Made by a program: the position numbers and the translations under genes
The notes under the pieces: model-generated
What the model saw: only the letters and a program-made list of their open reading frames with translations
What the model was told of the DNA's origin: nothing
Databases searched by the model: none
Origin: a virus
Virus record (IMG/VR): IMGVR_UViG_3300043436_002028
Span: 1 to 64,000 of that record
Length of the DNA stretch: 64,000 nt
Reading direction: 5' to 3' (one strand)
In this document: positions 36,801 to 44,639 of the stretch, one piece after another
Layout: each line of letters starts with the position of its first letter
How positions within the stretch are numbered: the first letter of the stretch is position 1

Positions 36801-39800
36801 GTATTGCAATTGATAATGTTACTTTAACAAAACTCTTTTATATAACAAAAATTGTACCGGGAAGAAGTCCTGAGGTCTTACGATTAACTTCAAACAGATA
36901 TGGATTTCCTTTTGAGACCAGTGAGAGTACTACACCTTTTGTTTCTCAAATTGATTTTAATGTATTTTTAGAAAATATTGATGGGGTTGTTACTGTAGTA
37001 GCAAAGGCTTATAGTTATGAAAACGCATTGCTAGGCCAGTTTTCGATTATTCCTGATCAGAATAATGAATTTGTTATTACAGACACTCAGTTTAATCAGT
37101 TTGATGAAACAAATACTGCATATGTAACAGTTACAGCTAGTCTTGAAGATCTTAGTGATACAATTACTGTTTTTAGAGTTAACGATGGACAGTCGGTTTT
37201 TAACTTTAATCTTGAAAACGAATCACACTTAGTGCCTGCAACATTTGAAGGTCAAATCACTGACTTAGATGAAGCTTACACGCCTTTGAGAACTTACAGA
37301 GGCTTTACTGAAGTTACTGCTGCTAGCACATTTTCAATATTTGCCTCTAATGGTGGAACTGCAATAATTACGGGCAATGGTACGTCTAACGTAACATTAA
37401 GTCTTTTGACAATGTCCGAGGATGTTGCGACATTTACTGTATTAGCGGTAATTCCAACAGGAGTCGTTGTTGATAATGTACCTCAAACAGTTTCTCTTAA
37501 AAAGGTGTTTAGTGTTGCAAAAGCTAGAGATGGCGCTCCTGGAACACCTGGGACTAAGGCATTAATTGTTTATGCATTTAAACGATCAATAACTGCACCT
37601 ACTACAAGTCCAGGAAGTGCTACATATAGTTTTACCTTAGCAAACTTTACTACAGCATTGGCAAACGGTTGGACAGAAACTATACCAGAGTATATTGATC
37701 AAGATCATGAGTTATATGTATCTGTTGCTACTGTAATTGATAGCAATAATGACAATCTTGCAGCAGTTGCTTCTAATGATTGGTCATCTCCTGTTGTATA
37801 TTCAGCAAATTCATTTAGCTCTGCTTCGGTATTCCTTTACAAGAGGACTGAGACTGATGTACCATTACCTGAACCACAAACAGCAAATGGGCAGCCATCA
37901 GAATATACATTTAGAACAAAAGAACTTACAAATATTCCAACAGGCTGGTCTACTCTTATTCCGGCTAAAGGCCAGAATGATAGGTATCTTTGGGTATCTG
38001 TTGCTACAGTTGCTAGTTCTACAGAATCAGATTTAATCTTAGGAGGTCCAACTTCTTCTGAATGGTCTGTGCCAACAATCCTTTCAGAAAAAGGAGAAGA
38101 CGCAATTGCGTTTGTAGGATTCCTTACAAATGATTCACATGTATTAGCAGCAAGTAGTACAGGAGTTGTTTCTGATTATTCTGGAGCAACGGGTCAGTTT
38201 CTTGTTTATTTGAATGGACAACCTGCCACAGGCGTCACATACGCCTATGTTTCAAGTACTGGCTTTAGTACTGCGCCAACAGGTTCTATTAATGCAAATA
38301 CTGGTGTTTATACTATTACAGGTATAGGGTCTGGTGGATCAATTAATAGCAATGTGAACAATGCAACTGTTGTTTATTCAGCAACTGTAAATTCAGTTGT
38401 AGTTGCAACTCAAACATTTACTATTAGCAAGGCCAAAGCTGGCGTTAATGGTCAAACACCTACTCTTTATAGATTACTTGCAAATACAAGTGCTGTTAAA
38501 CTAACAAAGACTCTAGACACATATATCCCAGGTACGTTAACTTTTGATGCATTTAGCAAAACAGGAACTGCTGATTGGACTGGTGCAACTGTAAGAATTG
38601 ATATTGAAGGCAGTGTTGGTGGCACTTCTTGGACACAACTTGCTACAGTATCCTCAGGTACTTCTCTAAGTCATATACTGGCAACTACTGGAACAACTTA
38701 TCGATTCTTTAGAGGACTTCTTAAAGTAAACAGTGTTACAATTGAAAATGAAGTAATTCCTGTAGTTGTAGATGGTGCTGATGGTGATCCTGGTGATTAT
38801 GTCTCTTATGTATTTAAGGAGAGTGCAAACCAGCCAATTACACCAAGCAGTACTGATGTTGTTCCTGCCGGATGGTCTGACACTTTACCAGCATCATACA
38901 CTGAGCCTGTGTGGATGACTAAGGCAACTATTTCTGGTGTAACCGGATTAGCTGGTACTTGGGATCCTCCTATTAAGGTTACAGGAACAGACGGTGATGA
39001 AGGCCAATACACTTATTATGAATATGCTAAAAACAGTGACTTTTTAGCTGCACCTACGACAGGCTGGTCTAATACTGTTCCTAGTATAACATATGGAGAA
39101 TATCTCTGGCTACGCCCAGTAGCGTTTGAGCCTGCAACAAATACAGCAACAACAGGTAATGCTTTTAGAGCTACTGGAGAAAAAGGCAATCCTGGTGATC
39201 CTTCTTATTCAATTAAGATTGTTGCATCTAGTCTTATCTTTAAGAATAGCAAAGCAGGCGTGGTTTCTCCAGACTATATCACATTAACAGCTGTCAGACA
39301 AAATCTATATAATGTAGTTAACTGGAGTGGATTTACTGTAAGATCCGGTACAAGCCCAAGCAGTAGCATAGTAACAACAGGTACAACAGTCTATTTACAT
39401 AAAGCTGACTTTATTGGTAATAGTGTAAGTATAACTGCAACACCTAGTTTCCCTTCTAATATTAACGATACTGTAAGTATCTTGATGGTTCAAGAAGGTT
39501 TAGATGCCATATCAGTATCTAATTCAAATCCGACACATACAATCAATGCGTATGCTGGCGGACAGGCAATTAGCATGTCTGGCTCTGGAACTACAATTGG
39601 TGTTTACGCTGGAGCTACACCACTTAGTTATAGTGCAACTCAAGGTACATTAGGAACTTTCACAATTACTAGTGTAACAAAAAACAATATAACTACAGGT
39701 GTTATTAACTCTGGAACTATTCCTGATCATACAGGAATGACAGACTCTGCTACAGAAGGTTCTGTAACTTACAATATTGCCTATACAACAGCTAATAATA

Positions 39801-41479
39801 TTTCTGGTACAATTTCAACTACACAAACTTTTATTAAAAATATTTTAGTTGCTGGTGCTTCGCTCTCGGCTACTGCTGTTACATTTACATATAATGTTGA
39901 CAATACGCTTTCCAGCCCTGCGTCTAGTACAATAACAGCATCTTCTGTTAATGTGTTAAATCCTTATTATGTATTTAAGAAGGGTATTACGACATTACAA
40001 GAAGGAACAGGCACTTCTTTAACCTACACTCCTGCTGCTTCGTATCTTAACATGCCTGAAACAATTACTGTTCAGGTGTATAAAGATTCAAGCAAAGCAA
40101 GTGTTTTAGCTTCTAACAGTATAGCTTTAAATGCTACTAGAGTTGGAGCTACAGGTTCAGGAGCTCCTGGTGCTGCTACTTTCTATATTAATAGAGGTAC
40201 AAGTAGTAGTTCTGCTGTTCCTACAGATGCTGAAGTTCTTGCAGCAATTGGAAGATACTCGGTTATTGGAGACCTTGCAACGATTTCATATAACAGTGGT
40301 GTTAATGCCATTTCATATCGTTGTACAGCACCTTATCCATCGGCTTCTTGGTCTGTGCAGTCTAGCTTTCTTTCTGGTGACTTATTTGTTTCAGGTAGTA
40401 TTAGTGGAGATAAAATTGACACTAATACACTAACGGCAAAAACCATTAGAACGGCAACGACTGGCCAACGCGTTGAAATTAATCAGGGAAACTCTAATGA
40501 AGTTGTATTCTTTGGTAATCAAGGCGACGGTACTATAACTGAGTTAGCCAGAATCGGTATTCAGTCTGTTGGCCAAGATGACTTTACAGTTCTAGAAGCA
40601 GGTACTTCAAATTCTAGTCATGTTGGAGGCTATTTTGTTTCAGGAACTAACAGAGCTCTTGAAGCTGTATCAATCTGGAGAAATGCTTTTTCAGGAGTTG
40701 CATTTAAAAATGCACCAGGTCCAGTTGGAGGTGATACTACGGTTGCATATGGTATGCATGCATCTGGATATGGAGCTTACACAGGTGGAGTCTTTGGTTA
40801 CGCAACAGGTGGTGTAAATAACACAGGCGTGCACGGTTGGAGTAATGGCAGCTCTGGTCAAAATCAATTCTCTAGAGGTGTATGGGGTGCTTCTGTTAAC
40901 GGTGTCGGTGTCTTTGGTGACGGTGCTACTTATGACTTTTACGCAGGTGGCTCTGGTTCAAACTATGGACCCTTTACTGGTACACACGATGGATTAGTAG
41001 ATAATAACGACACTTTAGAGCTAGGGGATATTGTTGTTGACGCTGAAATTCTGCATAAATATAGTCTATCAAGCTGTTTGTTTAGAAATACAAAGTCAAC
41101 AGTCGCTGCTCAAAAAGGTGTTGTTGGTGTTGTTAGTGCCATTAAGCCTATAACATTAGAAAGTTTACCAGCTGCACTTATTGATGACTATATTCAAGAG
41201 ACAGGTGATGCTTTACCTATAGCTAATGCTGACCAGATTATAGGTAATCGTTATAGAATTATGATCAATGCTTTAGGTGAAGGTCAAATAAATGTATGTG
41301 GTGAAAATGGTAATATCGAAGTTGGCGACTTAATTATATCATCTTCAATGCCTGGAAAAGGAATGAAACAGGCTGACGATATTGTAAGAAGCTATACTGT
41401 TGCTAGAGCACGAGAAGCCGTAAATTTTGATTCACCTACTGATGTGAGACAAATAGCATGCATTTACCTGTGCGGATAA
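33800..41479 (+). CDS. Lambda J-like tail tip / host-specificity protein
   Basis: 2559 residues. The N-terminus has a hydrophobic segment (residues 3-24), then the J-like GDVQPIPIVYGRAKIGGTRV. A hub region follows to about residue 700, then fibronectin/Ig-like domains. Between about 37540 and 39190 lie four related modules of the form (Y)(A/V/L)(F/Y)K......(W)(S/T)..(I/L)P......LW(V)....V......W..P, linked by DGAPGTPG or DGADGDPG collagen-like hinges. The C-terminus (about 40600-41470) is Gly-rich and ends in a compact domain with KGVVGVVSAI and YTVARAREA, which resembles C-terminal processing domains of other fibres. It would determine receptor binding at the tail tip. Confidence 0.85.
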   Translation: MITTVIAWVIANPWTAAFIIASTSYSIIQAKKMRKAMRDSAEARKGYEVVTTGDVQPIPIVYGRAKIGGTRVWHNTKGSHEVPQGFVPNANKVFDVGANPVDERTITYEEYDPEYGYSTLTKTIPPSSAGNLGITIPGSKNEFLYFQQVLCHGPINKVVDFVVDESRFSNDPDLGKIEGSQISSNTVKAGFRTEVHYDGSVANLLVSYNFGERQTAKFPGLAYASTAIRLNRDDPQFQGQVPMVQYFIEGRKVRTVSNGVLNNTRVYTNNPAWCLLDYLLENSDRLYEGKKLFEVGKGLALDQIDLLSFEQAAAICNQTVISSVPTYGNVWNSVDNSTITTTRSVPLYECNMIVDVEKPIRENIEAILACMGDARLVWSGGKYKLSLQYPNSNASVSLATTITDDDLIQGSKFELVWPTSSERLNNATVRFHNEAENFKEDSVSWPPKQSAQYFKGIGGKRYANSENTDGALLSSYGVWQGGTYNPPPFNWKFIAKATGAHVLQFQVDNYGSISITNNSTGASVFSSSFSGASTVHVRNNINLVENQVYSVVITAVNTGGPGGVAARLSKDNFIYWSTKDPAYEAFTLVNVSDAVYQSMLTEDSGLKLETTMFYDGCTDYYHALAKAEELVRTSRSAISVSFEYLVKDKFLEPGDFIKIESPSLNLGDEDFYVRVAEVKLSETGTCEVKGSRFDYTQLAWNVNDNEYTTPPNIFGFRVPAPRQIIYVPIQNIGDSTSIGELQWTPVDFDSFAGYVVYYNTFDNYDSNGLPIFIELGRTVASNFVLPALNIDSAVFAVRAVSKSNRYSKYVTTGNTAVRIPKIFPRAVEVTAPSLFFIQRANSINFVSNQITLTTTIKNYLEPQYRWFVDNTLIVGATSDSLTINSFATGLSKRYRVEVYEASNEETQAEDFVTIYSIQEGSSGYTVLLSNESRQIIANYEGLVAPNQFPYQIQVTVLRGTENVTAGATISLGTLTGISATLSSDIITVNALNAITGTGLVSIAIDNVTLTKLFYITKIVPGRSPEVLRLTSNRYGFPFETSESTTPFVSQIDFNVFLENIDGVVTVVAKAYSYENALLGQFSIIPDQNNEFVITDTQFNQFDETNTAYVTVTASLEDLSDTITVFRVNDGQSVFNFNLENESHLVPATFEGQITDLDEAYTPLRTYRGFTEVTAASTFSIFASNGGTAIITGNGTSNVTLSLLTMSEDVATFTVLAVIPTGVVVDNVPQTVSLKKVFSVAKARDGAPGTPGTKALIVYAFKRSITAPTTSPGSATYSFTLANFTTALANGWTETIPEYIDQDHELYVSVATVIDSNNDNLAAVASNDWSSPVVYSANSFSSASVFLYKRTETDVPLPEPQTANGQPSEYTFRTKELTNIPTGWSTLIPAKGQNDRYLWVSVATVASSTESDLILGGPTSSEWSVPTILSEKGEDAIAFVGFLTNDSHVLAASSTGVVSDYSGATGQFLVYLNGQPATGVTYAYVSSTGFSTAPTGSINANTGVYTITGIGSGGSINSNVNNATVVYSATVNSVVVATQTFTISKAKAGVNGQTPTLYRLLANTSAVKLTKTLDTYIPGTLTFDAFSKTGTADWTGATVRIDIEGSVGGTSWTQLATVSSGTSLSHILATTGTTYRFFRGLLKVNSVTIENEVIPVVVDGADGDPGDYVSYVFKESANQPITPSSTDVVPAGWSDTLPASYTEPVWMTKATISGVTGLAGTWDPPIKVTGTDGDEGQYTYYEYAKNSDFLAAPTTGWSNTVPSITYGEYLWLRPVAFEPATNTATTGNAFRATGEKGNPGDPSYSIKIVASSLIFKNSKAGVVSPDYITLTAVRQNLYNVVNWSGFTVRSGTSPSSSIVTTGTTVYLHKADFIGNSVSITATPSFPSNINDTVSILMVQEGLDAISVSNSNPTHTINAYAGGQAISMSGSGTTIGVYAGATPLSYSATQGTLGTFTITSVTKNNITTGVINSGTIPDHTGMTDSATEGSVTYNIAYTTANNISGTISTTQTFIKNILVAGASLSATAVTFTYNVDNTLSSPASSTITASSVNVLNPYYVFKKGITTLQEGTGTSLTYTPAASYLNMPETITVQVYKDSSKASVLASNSIALNATRVGATGSGAPGAATFYINRGTSSSSAVPTDAEVLAAIGRYSVIGDLATISYNSGVNAISYRCTAPYPSASWSVQSSFLSGDLFVSGSISGDKIDTNTLTAKTIRTATTGQRVEINQGNSNEVVFFGNQGDGTITELARIGIQSVGQDDFTVLEAGTSNSSHVGGYFVSGTNRALEAVSIWRNAFSGVAFKNAPGPVGGDTTVAYGMHASGYGAYTGGVFGYATGGVNNTGVHGWSNGSSGQNQFSRGVWGASVNGVGVFGDGATYDFYAGGSGSNYGPFTGTHDGLVDNNDTLELGDIVVDAEILHKYSLSSCLFRNTKSTVAAQKGVVGVVSAIKPITLESLPAALIDDYIQETGDALPIANADQIIGNRYRIMINALGEGQINVCGENGNIEVGDLIISSSMPGKGMKQADDIVRSYTVARAREAVNFDSPTDVRQIACIYLCG

Positions 41480-41919
41480 TTAAGCCACGAACTATTGAAG
41501 ATGTAATAACTTGTGTAGAGATGTATTATGCACTCAACGATCATTCTTTTATAAAAGTCTCAAAAGATCGATCTATTAAATTTCTTCTTCAATTTTGTAA
41601 ACAAAACAAATTTGTAAGAATCTTACTTAATAGCAAAGACGAGATTGAAGCTTGGATCTATGCCGATATTGGACAACCTTATCATTGCGATGATAAAGTT
41701 ATGCAACAGATGTACTATGCATCTAATCAGACTGGTGTAAGAGCTTATCGAAATGTAGTTGATTTGCATAATGCACTTCTTGAAGAAGCTAAGTTACGTA
41801 ATATTTCTTTAGTAATGTCTCAAGGTAGTCATTTAGATGAGCAAAATGTGTTCACTAGGATACTTGAGAAAAATGGGTGGGATCGGAGGGGCCATATAGC
41901 CCTTAAACGCCTCACCTAG
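41458..41919 (+). CDS. GNAT-type acetyltransferase-like protein
   Basis: 153 residues, overlapping the tip gene by 22 bases. The segment LHNALLEEAKLRNISLVMSQ followed by LEKNGWDRRGHIALKR has the helix-strand-helix pattern of GNAT folds as found in small phage proteins placed after tail genes. The Q/RxxGxG acetyl-CoA loop is not clear, so activity is uncertain. Its stop codon lies in a hairpin that begins the structured intergenic region. Confidence 0.5.
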   Translation: MHLPVRIIKPRTIEDVITCVEMYYALNDHSFIKVSKDRSIKFLLQFCKQNKFVRILLNSKDEIEAWIYADIGQPYHCDDKVMQQMYYASNQTGVRAYRNVVDLHNALLEEAKLRNISLVMSQGSHLDEQNVFTRILEKNGWDRRGHIALKRLT

Positions 41920-41928
41920 CTACTAGGT
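41914..41928 (+). other. 6-bp hairpin with 3-base loop across a stop codon
   Basis: ACCTAG-CTA-CTAGGT is a perfect stem with a 3-base loop and contains the stop codon of the acetyltransferase-like gene. It is one base upstream of the long stem at 41930. Short hairpins with 3-base loops are the promoter form used by phage N4 virion polymerase, so this is one site to test; a simple mRNA end structure is as likely. Confidence 0.4.
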
Positions 41929-41929
41929 T

Positions 41930-42018
41930 GGTCCGAGGTGCGATTTTTCTGGGTGGGTCATACTTGCCCCATCGGTTGACGAAAAATTGCGCCTTGGACC
42001 GCCTATTTTTGTTTATTT
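41930..42018 (+). terminator. Very long stem-loop terminator at end of the structural operon
   Basis: The arms 41930-41949 and 41981-42000 pair over all 20 positions, three of them G-U. The 31-base loop can form an inner 6-bp stem (GGTGGG with CCCATC). A T-rich tail (TATTTTTGTTTATTT) follows. The stem is far longer than in usual intrinsic terminators and the region is locally GC-rich. Confidence 0.7.
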
Positions 42019-42063
42019 CTTACACTTAAAAATTTAAGAAATATTCAAAGTTTCATTCAACAA

Positions 42064-42080
42064 ACCCGTTAAATTAACCC
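42064..42080 (+). promoter_or_regulatory. Repeat element copy 3, candidate promoter for lysis genes
   Basis: ACCCGTTAAATTAACCC, about 57 bases upstream of the holin-like gene and downstream of the long terminator, so it could restart late transcription for lysis. This copy has no clear hairpin after it. Nothing else coding is seen between 41920 and 42136. Confidence 0.6.
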
Positions 42081-42136
42081 CCAATGGTAGCCCCTATAAT
42101 TTGACTAGTTGTTGATGTAGATAAGGATTATAAAAC

Positions 42137-42685
42137 ATGATTGAACTATTATCCGCTGTATTTGGCTTCTTTGCTCCATTTGCTACTGAAGTATTTAAAT
42201 TCTTTCAGAGAAAGCAAGATAATGAGCATGAGCTAAATATGATGAAGCTTCAGATGGAAGCTAAAAATCAAGAACACATGTATCGAATGGAAGAAATCTC
42301 AGCAACTGCTGATATTAAAGAGGCTGAAAATATTCACAAACCACTTCATTCTTTTGGTGTTCAACTGCTAGATGCTGCTAAAAACTATAACCTTAATGGC
42401 TGGGCATTATATCCAGCATTTTTATTATTTGTTATTTTAGACTTTGTTGCCAGTTTCGTAAGGCCTGGGATTACTTACGCAGCCTTTGCTTTTTACGCTA
42501 CTGTAAAATGGGCACAACTTGAGATGGCAATGCAAAACAATGAAAGCTGGCAATCTGCAGTTTTGCAAATTTGGACAAGTTCGGATATGTCAATTGTTAT
42601 TCTTGTGTTGTCTTACTGGTTTGGTCACAGAGCTGCAAAAGCTGCTTTTGGTGGATCTGCTAATACAGCCTATAAAGGTGGTTGA
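42137..42685 (+). CDS. Holin-like membrane protein
   Basis: 182 residues. An amphipathic/hydrophobic N-terminus (LLSAVFGFFAPFATEVFKFF) is followed by a charged coiled coil (residues about 25-65), then hydrophobic segments near residues 90-110, 113-128 and 150-165. It overlaps the lysozyme start as TGATG. The position directly before the endolysin and the membrane segments suggest a pore-forming or lysis-control protein. The coiled coil is unusual for small holins, and the evidence is mainly context. No spanin pair was recognised. Confidence 0.6.
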   Translation: MIELLSAVFGFFAPFATEVFKFFQRKQDNEHELNMMKLQMEAKNQEHMYRMEEISATADIKEAENIHKPLHSFGVQLLDAAKNYNLNGWALYPAFLLFVILDFVASFVRPGITYAAFAFYATVKWAQLEMAMQNNESWQSAVLQIWTSSDMSIVILVLSYWFGHRAAKAAFGGSANTAYKGG

Positions 42686-43188
42686 TGAAATACGAGGCAC
42701 TCAGCATAGCTGCCTCTCTTGCAAAGCCTTTTGAATCCTTGCGTTTAAGAGCTTATTGGGATGCGCATCCTGATGGCCTTCCTACTCAAGGTTATGGTCG
42801 ATTGATGTCTAGATACAGTCTCAAACGGCATTTACAAGAAGGCAAAACATTAGCACAAGCTAATCAATGGCTTCAAGCTACTTACCCTCCAATAACTGTG
42901 CTTACTGCGGAGCATTGGTTAGAAGAGGATATAGAAAAAGCTTACAACGGAACATTAAAGTATGTTACTGTTAAATTATCTGCAAATCAAGCTGCAGCTA
43001 TAACTGACTTCAGTTTTAATTGTGGTGTAGGTAATTTTCAAATCAGCACTCTTAGACGTTTGATTAACAGAGCTGCTTTCTTAGATGCCGCTAATGAGTT
43101 TCCTAAATGGAACAAGTCTGGTGGCATTGTATTGAAAGGTCTTATCAGACGACGTCTTGCTGAAAAAGAACTTTGGTTATCTGAATAA
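42685..43188 (+). CDS. Endolysin, T4-type lysozyme (GH24)
   Basis: 167 residues from ATG 42685. The catalytic pattern of GH24 muramidases is visible: E17 in FESLRLRAYWD, D26, and T34 in PTQGYGR; E17-D26 spacing equals T4 E11-D20. Downstream SANQAAAITDFSFNCGVGNF and the C-terminal GLIRRRLAEKELW are the conserved family motifs. It cuts peptidoglycan beta-1,4 bonds for host lysis. There is no signal or anchor sequence, so it depends on a holin for release. Confidence 0.93.
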   Translation: MKYEALSIAASLAKPFESLRLRAYWDAHPDGLPTQGYGRLMSRYSLKRHLQEGKTLAQANQWLQATYPPITVLTAEHWLEEDIEKAYNGTLKYVTVKLSANQAAAITDFSFNCGVGNFQISTLRRLINRAAFLDAANEFPKWNKSGGIVLKGLIRRRLAEKELWLSE

Positions 43189-43194
43189 CCTTAA

Positions 43195-43221
43195 CCCCAC
43201 TGAAAAGTGGGGTTTTATTTT
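43195..43221 (+). terminator. Intrinsic terminator after lysozyme
   Basis: CCCCACT-GAAA-AGTGGGG, a 7-bp perfect stem with a stable GAAA tetraloop, followed by TTTTATTTT. It separates the lysis operon from the early-type promoter that overlaps its T tail. Confidence 0.93.
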
Positions 43222-43247
43222 GCGGAAAAATCAGTATCTTATATGAT
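43220..43247 (+). promoter_or_regulatory. Early-type promoter element A
   Basis: TTGCGG (43220-43225), 16 bases, TATGAT (43242-43247): a sigma70-like arrangement. The stretch GTATCTTATATGATA before and over the -10 box is repeated at 43898-43913 and 63410-63424, with a variant at 59484-59497. It lies upstream of the exported repeat protein. Confidence 0.65.
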
Positions 43248-43307
43248 AACCTAAAAAGTAACATTTCGAGTTATCTTTAAATCAACCAACTAACCAAAAG
43301 GATTCAA

Positions 43308-43568
43308 ATGAAATTTCTACTAATTCTATTGCCTTTAGTTGCTAATGCAACTGAAATTAAGCCTGTTGACCACCTAGGTCAAATTCAGTATAATAAGAAC
43401 TCTTTGCGAATTGTTGATAATAAGATTGTTGAAGTGACACCAACTGGAAAAGTTGAGTATCATAAACAACAATATATTATTAAAGACAGTAAAGTTTTAC
43501 CTGTTTCTTCTACTGGCCAAGTACAGTACCACAAACAAGGAGCTGCAAATGTTCTCAAAAGAAACTGA
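43308..43568 (+). CDS. Exported small repeat protein
   Basis: 86 residues with a signal peptide (FLLILLPLVANA, likely cleaved after residue 14 or 15). The mature part has three related units: GQIQYNKNSLRIVDNKIVEV, GKVEYHKQQYIIKDSKVLPV and GQVQYHKQG, with G(Q/K)(I/V)xY(N/H)K at each start. It is the first gene after early-type promoter A. An exported early phage protein could change the cell envelope, for example against superinfection, but there is no direct evidence for this. RBS: AAAAGGATT. Confidence 0.65.
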   Translation: MKFLLILLPLVANATEIKPVDHLGQIQYNKNSLRIVDNKIVEVTPTGKVEYHKQQYIIKDSKVLPVSSTGQVQYHKQGAANVLKRN

Positions 43569-43689
43569 AGAATTATTCTTTAAAGTGTTTGGTGTGGATA
43601 CAATCTTTAGACAAAGAAAATTTCCACGTAGTTATCAGACATATCATGCGTATTGCAGACTAATGAGGATTCAAAGGATTGAATTATGA
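43549..43689 (+). CDS. Small hypothetical protein
   Basis: 46 residues from ATG 43549, preceded by AAGGAG; a longer frame from 43453 has no ribosome site and lies inside the exported repeat gene. Rich in aromatic and basic residues (RSYQTYHAYCRLMRIQRIEL). It overlaps both neighbours, which suggests coupling. Function unknown. Confidence 0.55.
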   Translation: MFSKETEELFFKVFGVDTIFRQRKFPRSYQTYHAYCRLMRIQRIEL

Positions 43690-43898
43690 AAGAGTTTATT
43701 AAAATGATTTTGATGCCATTTCAAAAGAAGAGCGCTGAATCTTTGCTTCAAGAAAGCATTGAAGAAGTAAAACGACAACTCATATCAACTCAAGCACAAG
43801 CTGTTTATGCTAGCAAAATGGTTGAGTACTATGAGCTTCGACTTGCCACGCTACGACTTCAAATCACAAACGGTATTGAGGGAGTTGCGGAAAAATAA
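43686..43898 (+). CDS. Small coiled-coil protein
   Basis: 70 residues with ATGA-type overlap to the preceding stop. Helical throughout, with ESLLQESIEEVKRQLISTQA. No family is recognised. Its last codons contain the -35-like TTGCGG of promoter element B. Confidence 0.55.
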   Translation: MKEFIKMILMPFQKKSAESLLQESIEEVKRQLISTQAQAVYASKMVEYYELRLATLRLQITNGIEGVAEK

Positions 43899-43912
43899 GT
43901 ATCTTATATGAT
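43885..43912 (+). promoter_or_regulatory. Early-type promoter element B
   Basis: TTGCGG (43885-43890), 16 bases, TATGAT (43907-43912). The string from TTGCGG to TATGATA is almost identical to element A (TTGCGGAAAAAT.AGTATCTTATATGATA). It lies partly inside the end of the preceding gene and serves the membrane protein at 43947. Confidence 0.68.
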
Positions 43913-43946
43913 AGACAAAAGTCTATAAACTGAAAGGAGCCTTTAA

Positions 43947-44249
43947 ATGTTGTCTTTGAGATTCTTGCAATTAAGCCTTGCTATGTTTATTGCTTTCATA
44001 TATGGTTATTTTATAACTGTAAGTTTGATGGCAATCATGATTGGTCTTGGAACTGATTTTATTATCGCATCCACAGTTGCTTTAGTATTATCTACTTATA
44101 GTTCACTTACTGTAACGGATAAGATTGAAGCAATTGCTGAAAAAATCGCAACGAAAATTGTAGGTATTAGTTCTTTCTTCAAGGAAAAGAAAGAAGAATT
44201 TGATGCCTATAATTTCAATCGTAAAAATTGTGTTTATTTAATTTCGTGA
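43947..44249 (+). CDS. Membrane protein with two transmembrane segments
   Basis: 100 residues; AAAGGAG precedes the ATG. Hydrophobic segments at about residues 7-35 and 38-55 are followed by an amphipathic charged tail (KIEAIAEKIATKI, then FKEKKEEFD). It lies first after promoter element B in a run of small membrane proteins before the RNA polymerase gene. Function unknown; early membrane proteins of phages often act in takeover or exclusion. Confidence 0.6.
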   Translation: MLSLRFLQLSLAMFIAFIYGYFITVSLMAIMIGLGTDFIIASTVALVLSTYSSLTVTDKIEAIAEKIATKIVGISSFFKEKKEEFDAYNFNRKNCVYLIS

Positions 44250-44255
44250 GGTCTT

Positions 44256-44378
44256 ATGAAAAGCTTTGTAGAAAAAATTACCGATCCTGACTTTGGTGAT
44301 AAACTGATTGTTTGGTTCTCATTGTATGGATTCGGTTTTGTAACTGGAATGCTAGTCTTTGAAAACACTTGCCGATAA
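44256..44378 (+). CDS. 40-residue single-membrane-span peptide
   Basis: ATG 44256 preceded by GTGAGGTC. A charged start (KSFVEKITDPDFGDK) leads into a hydrophobic stretch IVWFSLYGFGFVTGMLVF. It lies between genes in the same direction with tight spacing. No family is recognised. Confidence 0.5.
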   Translation: MKSFVEKITDPDFGDKLIVWFSLYGFGFVTGMLVFENTCR

Positions 44379-44388
44379 GGAACTTAAA

Positions 44389-44628
44389 ATGAACTTCTTT
44401 AAAATCAAAGCAGCATCAATACTTTGCAAGTTTAGCAACTCTCCTGAGGCAAAAGTCTTAAGGTCAGTTATTAAACAGACTAAAGGTAATATTGAAGTTG
44501 CAGTTATTAACTTCGGAAAGCTTAAAATTAACGATGAAGACAGGGACAGAATCCTTCAAGACCTGTCCAAAACACTTAATATCTTTAAGCATCCACAATT
44601 TAATTACGCAGTCGTTTCTAGCAATTGA
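44389..44628 (+). CDS. Hypothetical protein
   Basis: 79 residues from ATG 44389, preceded by AAGGAAC; an upstream in-frame ATG at 44359 lies inside the previous gene. A compact alpha/beta pattern with SPEAKVLRSVIKQTKGNIEV and DEDRDRILQDLSKTL. No motif or family is recognised. Confidence 0.55.
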   Translation: MNFFKIKAASILCKFSNSPEAKVLRSVIKQTKGNIEVAVINFGKLKINDEDRDRILQDLSKTLNIFKHPQFNYAVVSSN

Positions 44629-44639
44629 AAGGTTGAAAA

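Noticed and set aside
40131-40433. 100-residue + strand frame inside the J-like gene
   Set aside because: Leucine/glutamine-rich shadow of repetitive coding sequence, no ribosome site, fully inside a convincing gene.
42137-43188. Rz/Rz1-type spanin pair in the lysis region
   Set aside because: No lipoprotein box and no embedded out-of-frame second gene were seen next to the lysozyme. The small proteins after 43308 follow a terminator and an early-type promoter.
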